Shown here one piece after another: positions 1 through 9,329 of a stretch of DNA of 45,019 bases. The position numbers and the translations under genes are program-made. How positions within the stretch are numbered: position 1 is the first letter of the stretch; each line of letters opens with the position of its first letter. The notes under the pieces were generated by a model. It made no database searches. It worked only from the letters and a program-made list of their open reading frames with translations, and was not told the DNA's origin. Origin of the DNA: Actinomycetota bacterium (GTDB lineage: Bacteria; Actinomycetota; Actinomycetes; Nanopelagicales; Nanopelagicaceae); NCBI GenBank assembly GCA_016870715.1, contig VGAL01000008.1:1-45019 (forward strand). Reading direction: 5' to 3'.

Positions 1-16
1 GCTATTTTAAAAAGAA

Positions 17-1183
17 TCATCCGCCAGATACCGAATCATCTAAAGTTACTGCGGGAATCTCATCAGGATCTTCTAGCCATCGATGAGGTAACGAGACTTG
101 ACGGACTCCAGAGCTACGTCCGCGCGGAGCTTCACCGATTTCTTGCGGGTATGGCTGCTCTTCGATCTGATCGAGTAACTGCCTCATCTGAGCAAAGTCA
201 TCAATCATTCCTAATTGTGATCTGATTTCACTTCCCACTCGAAAACCTTTGAGATACCAAGCCATATGTTTTCTCATATCACGCGTAGCGCGATACTCAT
301 CTTCGAAATACTCGCTCAAGAGTTGGCCGTGTCGAACCATAATCTCGGCAACCTTTCGCAACGTTGGAGGTTCCGGTTCCTTGCGCCCTTCAAAAGCGGC
401 AACCAACTCGGCAAAGAGCCATGGTCTTCCCAAACATCCTCGCCCCACGACTACCCCTGCACACCCAGTCTCGGTAACCATGCGGAGGCCATCGCGACCA
501 GACCAAATGTCACCGTTACCTAACACGGGGGTTCCATAAGGCTCTAGCGCAGAAACTAATTCTCCGATGGCATCCCATCGAGCATTTCCAGCGTACATCT
601 GTGCGGCAGTTCGCGCATGAAGAGCGACCCACGAGACTCCTAGTTGGGCTGCGCTCTTTCCTGCATCGATAAATGTCTTGTGATCATCATCGATACCAAT
701 ACGCATCTTTACTGTTACGGGAATATCAAATTCCGCCGCATTCTTCACCACTGAGCCAACAATCTCTTTAAAAAGATTACGTTTGTAGGGAAGGGCCGCT
801 CCTCCGCCTTTTCGAGTTACCTTCGGCACTGGGCAGCCAAAATTCATATCGATGTGATCTGCCAAGTTCTCTCGGCCGAGCATCTGCACCGCTAAACCTG
901 CAACTCGAGGATCGACTGCATAGAGTTGAATCGAACGTGGGAACTCTCCCTTACCAGGAGTGATCATGCGCATCGTCTCTTCATTCCGTTCGATGAGCGC
1001 GCGAGCTGTGACCATCTCCGAGACAAATAGACCAGCGCCTTGTTCGCGACAGAGTAAGCGAAAGGCAGCGTTAGTAATACCTGCCATAGGCGCCAGCACT
1101 ACAGGTGGATCTATTGCGATCGCCCCCGAGGGAATCGGAAGCGTGAGGGGCTTTAGCAGCCCAGTAGTCGAGGGGCCAGCCAT
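17..1183 (-). CDS. dusB: tRNA-dihydrouridine synthase, DusB type
   Basis: This FMN enzyme reduces uridines in the tRNA D-loop in the cytoplasm. The 388-residue protein has the N-terminal FMN-barrel motif APMAGITN at residues 31-38 and the active-site motif NFGCP with Cys117, followed by a basic stretch ([14 protein letters not shown]) typical of the family. The glycine-rich GNGDIWSG and the [12 protein letters not shown] segment would bind the FMN phosphate. The ATG overlaps the end of glyS by 31 bp on the same strand, and an AGG lies about 8 nt upstream, so the two genes are probably co-transcribed. The length fits actinobacterial Dus proteins. I am sure of the family; the choice of DusB among Dus subfamilies rests on overall resemblance. 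Confidence 0.93.
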   Translation of the reverse strand: MAGPSTTGLLKPLTLPIPSGAIAIDPPVVLAPMAGITNAAFRLLCREQGAGLFVSEMVTARALIERNEETMRMITPGKGEFPRSIQLYAVDPRVAGLAVQMLGRENLADHIDMNFGCPVPKVTRKGGGAALPYKRNLFKEIVGSVVKNAAEFDIPVTVKMRIGIDDDHKTFIDAGKSAAQLGVSWVALHARTAAQMYAGNARWDAIGELVSALEPYGTPVLGNGDIWSGRDGLRMVTETGCAGVVVGRGCLGRPWLFAELVAAFEGRKEPEPPTLRKVAEIMVRHGQLLSEYFEDEYRATRDMRKHMAWYLKGFRVGSEIRSQLGMIDDFAQMRQLLDQIEEQPYPQEIGEAPRGRSSGVRQVSLPHRWLEDPDEIPAVTLDDSVSGG

Positions 1184-2532
1184 GTCTCAACCTGATCTAA
1201 TGCGATTCGACTCTGTTCCATCGAATCGCGCGCACGAATAGTGACTGCGTGATCCTCAAGTGATTCGAAATCAATCGTGATGCAAAATGGCGTACCAATC
1301 TCATCCTGTCGACGATAGCGTCGACCGATAGCTCCGGCATCATCGAACTCGACATTCCAATTCTTTCGCAGCTGCGCGGCAAGGTCACGCGCCTTCGGTG
1401 ATAGATCTGCATTGCGCGAAAGTGGCAACACGGCGACTTTGACCGGAGCCAATCGCGGATCAAGACGCATCACAGCGCGCTTTTCCATCTCTCCCTTCGC
1501 ATTTGGCGCTTCATCTTCAGTGAAGGCATCCATCATGAAGGTCAGCGCGCAACGATCGACTCCTGCTGCAGGCTCAATGACATAAGGGGTCCAGCGCTCA
1601 TTCTGCTCCTGGTCGAAGTAAGTCAGATCCTTACCTGATGCCGCCGAGTGCGCCTTGAGATCGAAATCAGTTCGGTTGGCAATTCCCTCGAGTTCGCCCC
1701 ACTCAGTTCCAGCAAATTCGAATTTATATTCGATATCGGCGGTCCGCTTGGAGTAGTGCGAAAGTTTCTCTTTTGGATGTTCGTAGATGCGAAGTCGCTC
1801 TGGATTAATTCCCAGATCCTTGTACCACGCAAGGCGAGTATCAATCCAATATTGATGCCACTCTTCATCAGTTCCGGGAACGACAAAGAACTCCATCTCC
1901 ATCTGCTCGAATTCGCGAGTTCTGAAGATGAAGTTTCCTGGAGTGATCTCATTACGGAATGATTTACCTATCTGACCAATACCGAATGGGGGTTTCTTCC
2001 GTGAGGTCGTGAGAACTTGATCGAAGTTTATGAAAATTCCTTGCGCAGTCTCGGGACGCAAATACGCTAGACCCGATTCATCTTCAACTGGTCCAAGGAA
2101 GGTCTTCAGCAATCCAGAGAATTGCTTGGGAGTAGTGAATTGCCCTTTATTGCCGCATGCCGGGCAATTGACTTCAGTGAGGTCGTTGGGTTTGCGCTTA
2201 TGTTTAGCCTCGAATGCTTCCTCTAAATGATCTGCGCGATAACGTTTATGGCACGAGGTACATTCGGTTAACGGATCAGAGAATGTAGCGACGTGACCAG
2301 ATGCTTCCCAGACTTCGCGAGCAAGAATCACACACGAATCAATTCCCACGACATCTTCGCGAGCGGTAACCATTGAGCGCCACCACTGGCGCTTTACATT
2401 GTTCTTCAACTCCACTCCCAACGGACCGTAATCCCAGGAGGCGCGAAGTCCCCCATAGATTTCACTGGAGGGGTAGACAAAGCCTCGTCGCTTGGCAAGG
2501 CTCACAATGTTCTCTAATCGATCGGCTGCCAT
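1153..2532 (-). CDS. glyS: Glycine--tRNA ligase, homodimeric class II type
   Basis: Charges tRNA-Gly with glycine in the cytoplasm. The protein begins [18 protein letters not shown] and carries the class II features of the single-chain Gly[14 protein letters not shown] near the N terminus, a CxxC pair with HKRY and a second CPACG pair, [11 protein letters not shown] (motif 2 region), [17 protein letters not shown], and a C-terminal anticodon-binding domain ([29 protein letters not shown]). The reading frame is open further upstream, but a strong GGAGAGG lies 6 nt before the ATG at 2532, which gives 459 residues, the usual length. It is divergent from the ZIP gene. In Mycobacterium and Streptomyces, glyS also sits beside the zur/uppS/recO group, which supports an actinobacterial origin. 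Confidence 0.96.
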   Translation of the reverse strand: MAADRLENIVSLAKRRGFVYPSSEIYGGLRASWDYGPLGVELKNNVKRQWWRSMVTAREDVVGIDSCVILAREVWEASGHVATFSDPLTECTSCHKRYRADHLEEAFEAKHKRKPNDLTEVNCPACGNKGQFTTPKQFSGLLKTFLGPVEDESGLAYLRPETAQGIFINFDQVLTTSRKKPPFGIGQIGKSFRNEITPGNFIFRTREFEQMEMEFFVVPGTDEEWHQYWIDTRLAWYKDLGINPERLRIYEHPKEKLSHYSKRTADIEYKFEFAGTEWGELEGIANRTDFDLKAHSAASGKDLTYFDQEQNERWTPYVIEPAAGVDRCALTFMMDAFTEDEAPNAKGEMEKRAVMRLDPRLAPVKVAVLPLSRNADLSPKARDLAAQLRKNWNVEFDDAGAIGRRYRRQDEIGTPFCITIDFESLEDHAVTIRARDSMEQSRIALDQVETWLAPRLLGC

Positions 2533-2623
2533 GGTTATCCTCTCCATCCGGCTGGCTGTCGGCGGAGCGCCCCATTTGGCGCTCATATATATAAGGGTAC
2601 CGGGAGAGCGCCTCGGGAAAGTT

Positions 2624-2642
2624 AATAACAACCATTTTCATT
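2624..2642 (+). promoter_or_regulatory. Candidate Zur (zinc regulator) operator
   Basis: The 19-bp element AATAACAACCATTTTCATT is an imperfect palindrome centred on base 2633, with six of nine pairs complementary. It matches the actinobacterial Zur-type pattern, which I recall as approximately AATGAAAATCATTTTCATT, at 16 of 19 positions. It lies 17 bp before the ZIP start and overlaps its likely -35, so Zn-loaded Zur bound here would block transcription. The consensus is from memory, not from an alignment. Confidence 0.5.
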
Positions 2643-2653
2643 TTTGCTACTCT
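2625..2653 (+). promoter_or_regulatory. Putative leaderless promoter of the ZIP gene
   Basis: TACTCT at 2648-2653 fits TANNNT and ends 6 nt before the ATG at 2660. ATAACA at 2625-2630 matches TTGACA at four of six positions with a 17-nt spacer. No Shine-Dalgarno sequence precedes the ATG, which fits a transcript starting at the start codon. The predicted Zur box overlaps the -35 and the spacer. Confidence 0.5.
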
Positions 2654-2659
2654 CCCATT

Positions 2660-3502
2660 ATGAACCTGCCTATCGCCCTTGCCGCCATCACCGCCCTTGC
2701 CACAGCTCTCGGTGGCCTACTCGCACTTAAAGCCAAAGACCGGCTCCACCTAGTTCTTGGTCTAGCAGCCGGCTTACTCCTTGGTTTAGTCGCCTTTGAT
2801 CTTCTCCCTGAGGTTTTCGCTCACAGCGGTAGTGAGATTCTCGGAGCTCCTGCAGTGTCAATTGCATTGATTGGTGGTTTTCTCGCGCTCCATCTCTATG
2901 AGCGCTTCTTTGGTTCGCATGAGCCAGCAGAATCTGATTACGGCCATGACCATAAGCATTCAGCAAATGTCGCTGGGGGCTTAGGGGCCGTCGCCATGGG
3001 TGGACATGTATTTCTCGATGGATTAGCGCTCGCCATTGCTTTCAAGGTGAGCAACCAACTTGGTATCGCAGTTTTCATCGCGCTTTTAGTTCATGCCTTT
3101 AGTGATGGCCTTAATACCGTCTCACTACTGATTAAGAGCGGACATTGGAGCAAGAATGCTAAGTGGTTAATTGGCGTGGACACTGTTGCTCGAATTTCTG
3201 GCGCAACTGTAGGTTCGATGGTTGCTTTCAGCGAAGATTTTATTGCTCTTTACCTTGCCACATTTGCCGGAATCATCATCTATCTTGCAACTAGCCATAT
3301 CCTCCCCGAAGCCCATGCAAAACACTCTTCACGCTTGACCCTAGTTGCTACGGCAATTGGTGTGATTGCTATGTGGGCAATGGTTTCACTGTTACATAGC
3401 ACTCACGCTCATGGCGATGAAGATCACCACGATGAAACTTCTAAGTCCATCCCTCATGAAGGAGAACATCATGAGGATGATGATCACGAGGACCATGAAT
3501 AA
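2660..3502 (+). CDS. ZIP-family divalent metal (zinc) transporter
   Basis: A membrane transporter predicted to bring Zn2+ or a similar metal into the cytoplasm. The 280-residue protein starts with a hydrophobic helix (MNLPIALAAITALATALGG) and has the two ZIP signature helices, GHVFLDGLALAIAF and VHAFSDGLNTVSLL, whose His, Asp and Asn residues line the metal path. A His-rich loop (ESDYGHDHKHS) precedes them. The C-terminal tail is very rich in His, Asp and Glu (HAHGDEDHHDE and the following residues), a probable metal-buffering tail. The start at 2660 fits the usual ZIP N terminus better than upstream in-frame starts. The stop overlaps the start of the Zur-type gene by 8 bp, so the two form an operon. 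The metal specificity is inferred from this Zur linkage. Confidence 0.88.
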   Translation: MNLPIALAAITALATALGGLLALKAKDRLHLVLGLAAGLLLGLVAFDLLPEVFAHSGSEILGAPAVSIALIGGFLALHLYERFFGSHEPAESDYGHDHKHSANVAGGLGAVAMGGHVFLDGLALAIAFKVSNQLGIAVFIALLVHAFSDGLNTVSLLIKSGHWSKNAKWLIGVDTVARISGATVGSMVAFSEDFIALYLATFAGIIIYLATSHILPEAHAKHSSRLTLVATAIGVIAMWAMVSLLHSTHAHGDEDHHDETSKSIPHEGEHHEDDDHEDHE

Positions 3503-3859
3503 ATCTCAAATAAAGCTCATTTCCACATTGGAGCGGGTCGGCGGGTTTGCCAGCGGGAAGAGTTGTACCAAATGCTCCGCAGAGATGGCGACGGAATCGG
3601 CTTAACCACTGTCTATCGGGCGCTGCAATCGCTTTTGGATGACAAAATTGTCGATGTACTTCGTCGCGAAGATGGCGAGGCGCTCTATCGTCTCTGTGGC
3701 GAGGCCCACCACCATCACTTAGTTTGCCGTTCTTGTGGGAGTACAGTCGAGATTGAGGGAAGTTCGGTGGAGAAGTGGGCCGAAGCAGTGGCTCAGGAGC
3801 ATCGATTTCGCGAAGTCGGCCACACTGTCGAGATCTTTGGTTTGTGCAGTAAGTGCTAG
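3495..3859 (+). pseudogene. zur: Fur-family regulator (probable Zur), interrupted by a one-base frameshift
   Basis: Two overlapping frames together encode one Fur-family metalloregulator of about 121 residues. The first frame (ATG at 3495) gives the N terminus MNKSQIKLISTLERVGGFAS and then runs into a stop. The second frame, from about 3560, gives ELYQMLRRDGDGIGLTTVYR, the winged-helix recognition region, then the metal site AHHHHLVCRSCG and a C-terminal CSKC. One missing base near 3557-3558 joins them; adding a C would restore the family motif F-x-S-x-Q-E-L. Two CxxC pairs and the HHHH run fit a zinc-responsive Zur. The position between glyS and uppS matches that of zur in other actinobacteria. 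The break may be an assembly error, a recent mutation or, less likely, programmed slippage. Confidence 0.85.
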
Positions 3860-3863
3860 AAAT

Positions 3864-4589
3864 TTAAGCCTTGCCAAATCTCCGATTGCGCGCTGCGTAA
3901 ATCTCAATTGCCTTCCATAGAGTGTCTCGACGTACATCTGGCCAGAGCACATCGAGGAATACCAGTTCTGCATATGCCGATTGCCAGAGCAAGAAATTGC
4001 TAATTCGCTCTTCACCTGAAGATCGCAAAAACAGGTCAACGTCAGTAGGGATATCCAAATATTGAGCGAACTTCTTCTCAGAGATTTTCTCCGGATTAAT
4101 CTTCTTTTTCTTTATATCCGCTGAAAGTTCCAGCGCTGCATCAACAATCTCCGATCTACCCCCGTAGTTAATGCACATATTGAGAGTGAGGACTTTATTT
4201 TTAGCGGTAAGTTCCTCAGCCCGTTCGAGCTCAGAGATGACACTCGCCCATAGCCTTCCGGTGCGACCAGCCCACCGAACTCGAACGCCCATCGCATTCA
4301 TCTGGTCGAGCCTTCGTCGAATCACATCGCGATTAAAGCCCATCAAGAACTTCACTTCTTCTGGTGAGCGCTTCCAATTCTCCGTTGAAAATGCGAATGC
4401 GCTTAATTCTTGAACGCCGATTTCGATAGCGCCTTCAACGACATCAAAGAGCGCGGCTTCGCCTGCCTCATGCCCGGCAGTCCGTGGTAGTCCGCGCGCC
4501 TTAGCCCACCGACCATTGCCATCCATCACTACTGCAACATGGCACGGAATGAGATCCTTAGGGATTTGAGGCATCGCAGAGTTACTCAT
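3864..4589 (-). CDS. uppS: Isoprenyl transferase (cis-prenyl diphosphate synthase)
   Basis: Condenses isopentenyl diphosphate units in cis configuration to make the polyprenyl carrier lipid for cell-wall synthesis; acts at the cytoplasmic membrane face. The 241-residue protein has the catalytic region [12 protein letters not shown] with Asp23, then [20 protein letters not shown], and the C-terminal substrate-site block [19 protein letters not shown] followed by [13 protein letters not shown]. It begins 6 nt after the end of recO and is probably translated from the same mRNA. Product chain length (decaprenyl or undecaprenyl) cannot be told from these motifs. It is convergent with the zur gene, with only 4 bp between them. 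Confidence 0.95.
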   Translation of the reverse strand: MSNSAMPQIPKDLIPCHVAVVMDGNGRWAKARGLPRTAGHEAGEAALFDVVEGAIEIGVQELSAFAFSTENWKRSPEEVKFLMGFNRDVIRRRLDQMNAMGVRVRWAGRTGRLWASVISELERAEELTAKNKVLTLNMCINYGGRSEIVDAALELSADIKKKKINPEKISEKKFAQYLDIPTDVDLFLRSSGEERISNFLLWQSAYAELVFLDVLWPDVRRDTLWKAIEIYAARNRRFGKA

Positions 4590-4595
4590 CGAAGC

Positions 4596-5327
4596 TCATA
4601 CTCGCTCCACTAACGGCAGGCTCCGCAGTGATCGCTCAAGATGAAATTGTAGATAGGCGGCGACTACGCCACTTGCCTCACGCTGGATTTTCAATTCGGA
4701 ATCATCCGCCTGGCTCCACGCACCCGCAAGAAGGGCGCCAATAAGCGAAAGTGCATCGGCAGAAACGGTGGCTGAGCCCGAGGGGCGACAGTCGATGCAG
4801 ACACTCCCGCCGCCAGCCAATGAGAAGAAACGATGTGGCCCTGGTTTCTCGCACCGGAAACAATTTTCAAGCGCTGGCGCATATCCGCCAACTGCCAATG
4901 AGCGGAGTAAGAAGGCATCGAGAATGAGTGAAGGAGCATGCTCATCTCGCGCAAGGCTACGTAGCGCGCCAACCACTAATAGATATTGCTGCTTGGAAGG
5001 CTCTTGTTCATTCAGAGTAAATCGCTCTGCCGTCTCGAGAATCGCCGAAGCAATCGTCCACTTCTGATAATCCGCCGAAAGCTCATCACCAAAGTTCTCC
5101 TTGGAGACCGCTTCCGTGATGATGTCGAAAGTCTTTCCGGTATGTAACTGGACATCAATCGTGCTTGCCGGTTCTAGTCGCGCACCGAACTTTGATTTAG
5201 TCCGACGAACACCTTTAGCGACAGCGCGAATTCGGCCGTGATCTCGAGTAAGAAGCGTGATGATCCGATCAGCCTCACCAAGGCGGGAGGTTCGAATTAC
5301 CACTGCTTCATCGCGATAGAGACCCAC
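4596..5327 (-). CDS. recO: DNA repair protein RecO
   Basis: RecO helps load RecA on single-stranded DNA in RecFOR recombination repair. The 243-residue protein starts MGLYRDEAVVIRTSRLGEADRI, the usual RecO opening of the N-terminal OB fold, continues with VAKGVRRTKSKFGARLEP, and has a four-cysteine zinc finger (CFRCEKPG ... CIDC) near residues 155-178. The start is GTG at 5325-5327. A TAGCGT box ends 6 nt upstream (5334-5339), so a leaderless transcript starting within the recO-leuA gap is likely. uppS follows 6 nt downstream. Confidence 0.93.
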   Translation of the reverse strand: MGLYRDEAVVIRTSRLGEADRIITLLTRDHGRIRAVAKGVRRTKSKFGARLEPASTIDVQLHTGKTFDIITEAVSKENFGDELSADYQKWTIASAILETAERFTLNEQEPSKQQYLLVVGALRSLARDEHAPSLILDAFLLRSLAVGGYAPALENCFRCEKPGPHRFFSLAGGGSVCIDCRPSGSATVSADALSLIGALLAGAWSQADDSELKIQREASGVVAAYLQFHLERSLRSLPLVERV

Positions 5328-5333
5328 GCGACT

Positions 5334-5339
5334 ACGCTA
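5334..5339 (-). promoter_or_regulatory. Putative -10 box of a leaderless recO transcript
   Basis: Read on the minus strand, TAGCGT fits TANNNT and ends 6 nt before the GTG start of recO. No Shine-Dalgarno sequence is present. The 22-bp gap after leuA is just large enough to hold it. No convincing -35 was seen. Confidence 0.4.
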
Positions 5340-5349
5340 ACTCAAGGCG

Positions 5350-7086
<1,737 letters not shown>

Positions 7087-7139
7087 TTAGATTTCTAAAG
7101 GGAAAGGTTTGGGGTGGAAATTGCCGGCATGACCTTTAC

Positions 7140-7176
7140 CCGCGAGAGGGGCTCCGGCTAGTTGGCCCCTTCGCGG
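7140..7176 (-). promoter_or_regulatory. leuA leader hairpin (candidate attenuator)
   Basis: A stem of 12 base pairs with one bulge: CCGCGA (7140-7145) pairs with TCGCGG (7171-7176), and AGGGGC (7147-7152) pairs with GCCCCT (7165-7170), leaving a 12-nt loop. It starts just after the three leucine codons of the leader peptide and holds the peptide's stop codon in its loop. There is no U-run after it, so it is not a standard intrinsic terminator. A second, competing stem (AAAGGT with ACCTTT) can form between it and the leuA Shine-Dalgarno sequence. Confidence 0.6.
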
Positions 7177-7211
7177 CAGCTAAGGAGGAGGCTGCCTACA
7201 GAGATGAACAT
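7158..7211 (-). CDS. leuL: leuA leader peptide
   Basis: A 17-codon open frame between the promoter and leuA encodes MFISVGSLLLSCREGAN, with three consecutive leucine codons (CTC CTC CTT, 7182-7190). Leucine-rich leaders upstream of leuA are known in Streptomyces and Corynebacterium and act as sensors of charged tRNA-Leu. A ribosome stalled on these codons would cover the 5' arm of the hairpin at 7140-7176. There is no Shine-Dalgarno sequence, but a TANNNT box lies 7 nt upstream, so it is probably read from a leaderless transcript. That it is translated is inference. Confidence 0.65.
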   Translation of the reverse strand: MFISVGSLLLSCREGAN

Positions 7212-7218
7212 GAGTAAG

Positions 7219-7224
7219 AGCGTA
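7219..7224 (-). promoter_or_regulatory. Putative -10 box of the leuL-leuA transcript
   Basis: Read on the minus strand, TACGCT fits TANNNT and ends 7 nt before the leader-peptide ATG. A TTG-containing hexamer at 7243-7248 is a weak -35 candidate, inside the 3' end of the hemolysin III gene. Confidence 0.4.
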
Positions 7225-7237
7225 CTACTAAGGCCTT

Positions 7238-7882
7238 CTAGTGAGCAAAAACGACCAGGATTGCCGCAGTCAGGTGGGCCAAGAATGCACCTGCGGTAAA
7301 TGAGTGGAAGAGCTCATGGAATCCAAACCACCGCGGAGAAATATTCGGCTTTTTGGTGGCATAGATCAATGCACCTACGGAGTAGAGGATTCCACCAAGT
7401 AGGACTAACGCGAAGATGAGAACGCCACCTTCGTTGAGGAACTCGGGAAGGTAGGCAATCGCTGCCCATCCCAACGCTATATAGGCGATTACATAGAGCC
7501 AACGTGGGGCAGTTACCCAGGCAACGCGAAGAATCGCGGTGGCGATTGCCCCTCCCCAGACAGCAGAAAGCAAGAGTGTGGCTGATCTGCTCTCAAGGAG
7601 AAAGATTGCAAATGGCGTATAGGTGCCAGCGATAAGAATCGGAATGTTCGCATGATCGATGCGGCGCCATACCGCTTTATATTTCTTACTCCATCCCACC
7701 CGATGATAGAGAGCGCTGCAGGTAAAGAGCGTTACTGCAGTAAGCGTGAATACGCCAAGTGTGATTCGTCCGGCAAACTCTGATGCGAGTGTGATGAGCA
7801 CGATTCCCGTCACCAAGGAGATGGGTGACATCACCAGGTGCACTACACCGCGCAACTTAGGAACGTCGAGGGTTACCTTCAT
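7238..7882 (-). CDS. Hemolysin III / PAQR-family membrane protein
   Basis: A polytopic membrane protein of 214 residues with about seven hydrophobic helices. It shows the family motifs CSALYHR (near residues 55-61), RRIDHANIPILIAGTYTPF and, near the C terminus, WFGFHELFHSFTAG; the conserved Ser, His, Asp and HxxxH positions suggest a membrane metal-dependent hydrolase site. Despite the name, most bacterial members have no shown haemolytic role, and the substrate is unknown. It lies between glnA and leuA on the same strand. A TAATCT box ends 6 nt before its ATG, so it likely has its own leaderless promoter. Confidence 0.9.
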   Translation of the reverse strand: MKVTLDVPKLRGVVHLVMSPISLVTGIVLITLASEFAGRITLGVFTLTAVTLFTCSALYHRVGWSKKYKAVWRRIDHANIPILIAGTYTPFAIFLLESRSATLLLSAVWGGAIATAILRVAWVTAPRWLYVIAYIALGWAAIAYLPEFLNEGGVLIFALVLLGGILYSVGALIYATKKPNISPRWFGFHELFHSFTAGAFLAHLTAAILVVFAH

Positions 7883-7888
7883 TCGACA

Positions 7889-7894
7889 AGATTA
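7889..7894 (-). promoter_or_regulatory. Putative -10 box, hemolysin III gene
   Basis: Read on the minus strand, TAATCT fits TANNNT and sits 6 nt before the ATG at 7882 with no Shine-Dalgarno sequence. The -35 is not clear. Confidence 0.4.
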
Positions 7895-7919
7895 CACGTT
7901 GCCATTCGCAGGTGGGTGA

Positions 7920-9266
7920 TTAAAGCGTTGGCAAATAACGATCAATCTCATACATGCTTACCTGGCGCTCATAATCAGACCATTCAGCTCGCTTATTACG
8001 CAAGACATATTCAAAGACGTGTTCGCCGAGGGTCTCTCGGACCAAATCACTTGCTGCCATCGCTGTTATGGCCTCGTTCAAATCACGCGGCAGTGGCGTA
8101 AACCCAGCGGCGAGCGCAATCTCGGGTTCGTTTAAGTCGATGTGTGGCGCATCATCCAGTTGGTATCCCGCTTCGATTCCTTTCAATCCTGCAGCGAGGA
8201 TTACAGCAAAGGCAAGGTATGGGTTACATGCCGAATCGGGAGAGCGTAATTCGATCCGAGTGGAATTTGGCTTATTAGGTTTATACATCGGAATTCGCAC
8301 GAGTGAGCTGCGATTATGTGGACCCCAGGAGATAAATGCCGGCGCTTCACCCCCGCCATGCAGACGCTTATATGAGTTAACCCATTGATTGGTGATTGCG
8401 CTGTACTCAGGAGCATGCTTTAACAAACCTGCGATAAATGAGCGACCTGTTGCAGAAAGTTGCAGTGGTGCGCCCTCTTCATAGAAGGCATTACGTTCAC
8501 CATCAAATAGTGAGAGGTGAGTATGCATTCCCGAGCCAGCATGCTCAGTGAAGGGCTTTGGCATAAACGAGGCGTAGAAGCCTTGGTCGAGCGCGACCTC
8601 TTTGACCACCATCTTGAATGTCATGATGTTATCTGCAGTGCTTAGCGCATCTGCATCGCGTAAATCGATCTCTTGCTGTCCAGGAGCTCCCTCGTGATGG
8701 CTAAATTCGACGCTCACTCCCATCGCTTCCAACATGGTGATCGCCTGTCGACGGAAATCATTACCCACCGCACTTGGCGTGTGATCGAAGTACCCGCCCG
8801 AGTCCACAGGTACCGGAAGCACACCTTTTCCACTTGCCTCTGGTTGATTCTTGAATAGGAAGAATTCGATTTCCGGATGGGTATAGAAGGTGTATCCCTT
8901 GTCGGCAGCGCGTTGGAGTACTCGCTTAAGTACATGACGGGGATCTGCCGGCGAGGGCGTGCCATCAGGAAGAGTGATGTCGCAGAACATTCGGGCAGCG
9001 CCAGGAGATTCGGTTCGCCACGGCAAGATCGAGAAGGTATTGGGATCTGGTCGAACCAACATGTCAGATTCATGAACGCGCGCAAAGCCTTGGATCGCCG
9101 AACCATCAAAGCCAATTCCCTCATCAAATGCGCTCTCTAATTCAGCAGGTGCAACAGCAACAGATTTCAACGTGCCGAGCACATCGGTGAACCACAGGCG
9201 GACGAAACGAACCCCACGCTCTTCGAGGGTGCGCAGGACGAACTCCTGCTGCTTCTGCTTGCTCAT
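7920..9266 (-). CDS. glnA: Glutamine synthetase, type I short form (GlnA2-like)
   Basis: ATP-dependent amidation of glutamate to glutamine, cytoplasmic. The 448-residue protein has the N-terminal beta-grasp domain (RFVRLWFTDVLG), GIGFDGSAIQGF, the metal-site block YTHPEIEFFLF, the FMPKPFTEHAGSGMHTHLS glutamate/ammonium region, and GGGEAPAFISWGPHNRSSLVRIP. The C-terminal region DLNEPEIALAAGFTPLPRDL lacks the NLYDLP-type tyrosine that is adenylylated in the GlnA1/enterobacterial form, so GlnE control is unlikely. Length and lack of this site fit the alpha-type or actinobacterial GlnA2 group; glnA2 also lies near panB in Mycobacterium tuberculosis. The sequence before the ATG has TAATGA 7 nt upstream but no good Shine-Dalgarno sequence. 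Confidence 0.93.
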   Translation of the reverse strand: MSKQKQQEFVLRTLEERGVRFVRLWFTDVLGTLKSVAVAPAELESAFDEGIGFDGSAIQGFARVHESDMLVRPDPNTFSILPWRTESPGAARMFCDITLPDGTPSPADPRHVLKRVLQRAADKGYTFYTHPEIEFFLFKNQPEASGKGVLPVPVDSGGYFDHTPSAVGNDFRRQAITMLEAMGVSVEFSHHEGAPGQQEIDLRDADALSTADNIMTFKMVVKEVALDQGFYASFMPKPFTEHAGSGMHTHLSLFDGERNAFYEEGAPLQLSATGRSFIAGLLKHAPEYSAITNQWVNSYKRLHGGGEAPAFISWGPHNRSSLVRIPMYKPNKPNSTRIELRSPDSACNPYLAFAVILAAGLKGIEAGYQLDDAPHIDLNEPEIALAAGFTPLPRDLNEAITAMAASDLVRETLGEHVFEYVLRNKRAEWSDYERQVSMYEIDRYLPTL

Positions 9267-9329
9267 GGGCTAATCATTACGCGTCAACATTTCAGGGACG
9301 TTAACGAATAGTTGGTCGAACAGGGCCAG

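Noticed and set aside
3552-3562. Programmed -1 frameshifting in the zur gene
   Set aside because: The slip site GGGAAG is not a classic X-XXY-YYZ heptamer and there is no obvious downstream stimulator; deletion of one base is simpler. It is not fully excluded.
7140-7176. Intrinsic terminator upstream of leuA
   Set aside because: The stem is strong, but no U-run follows it, so I list it as a candidate attenuator instead.
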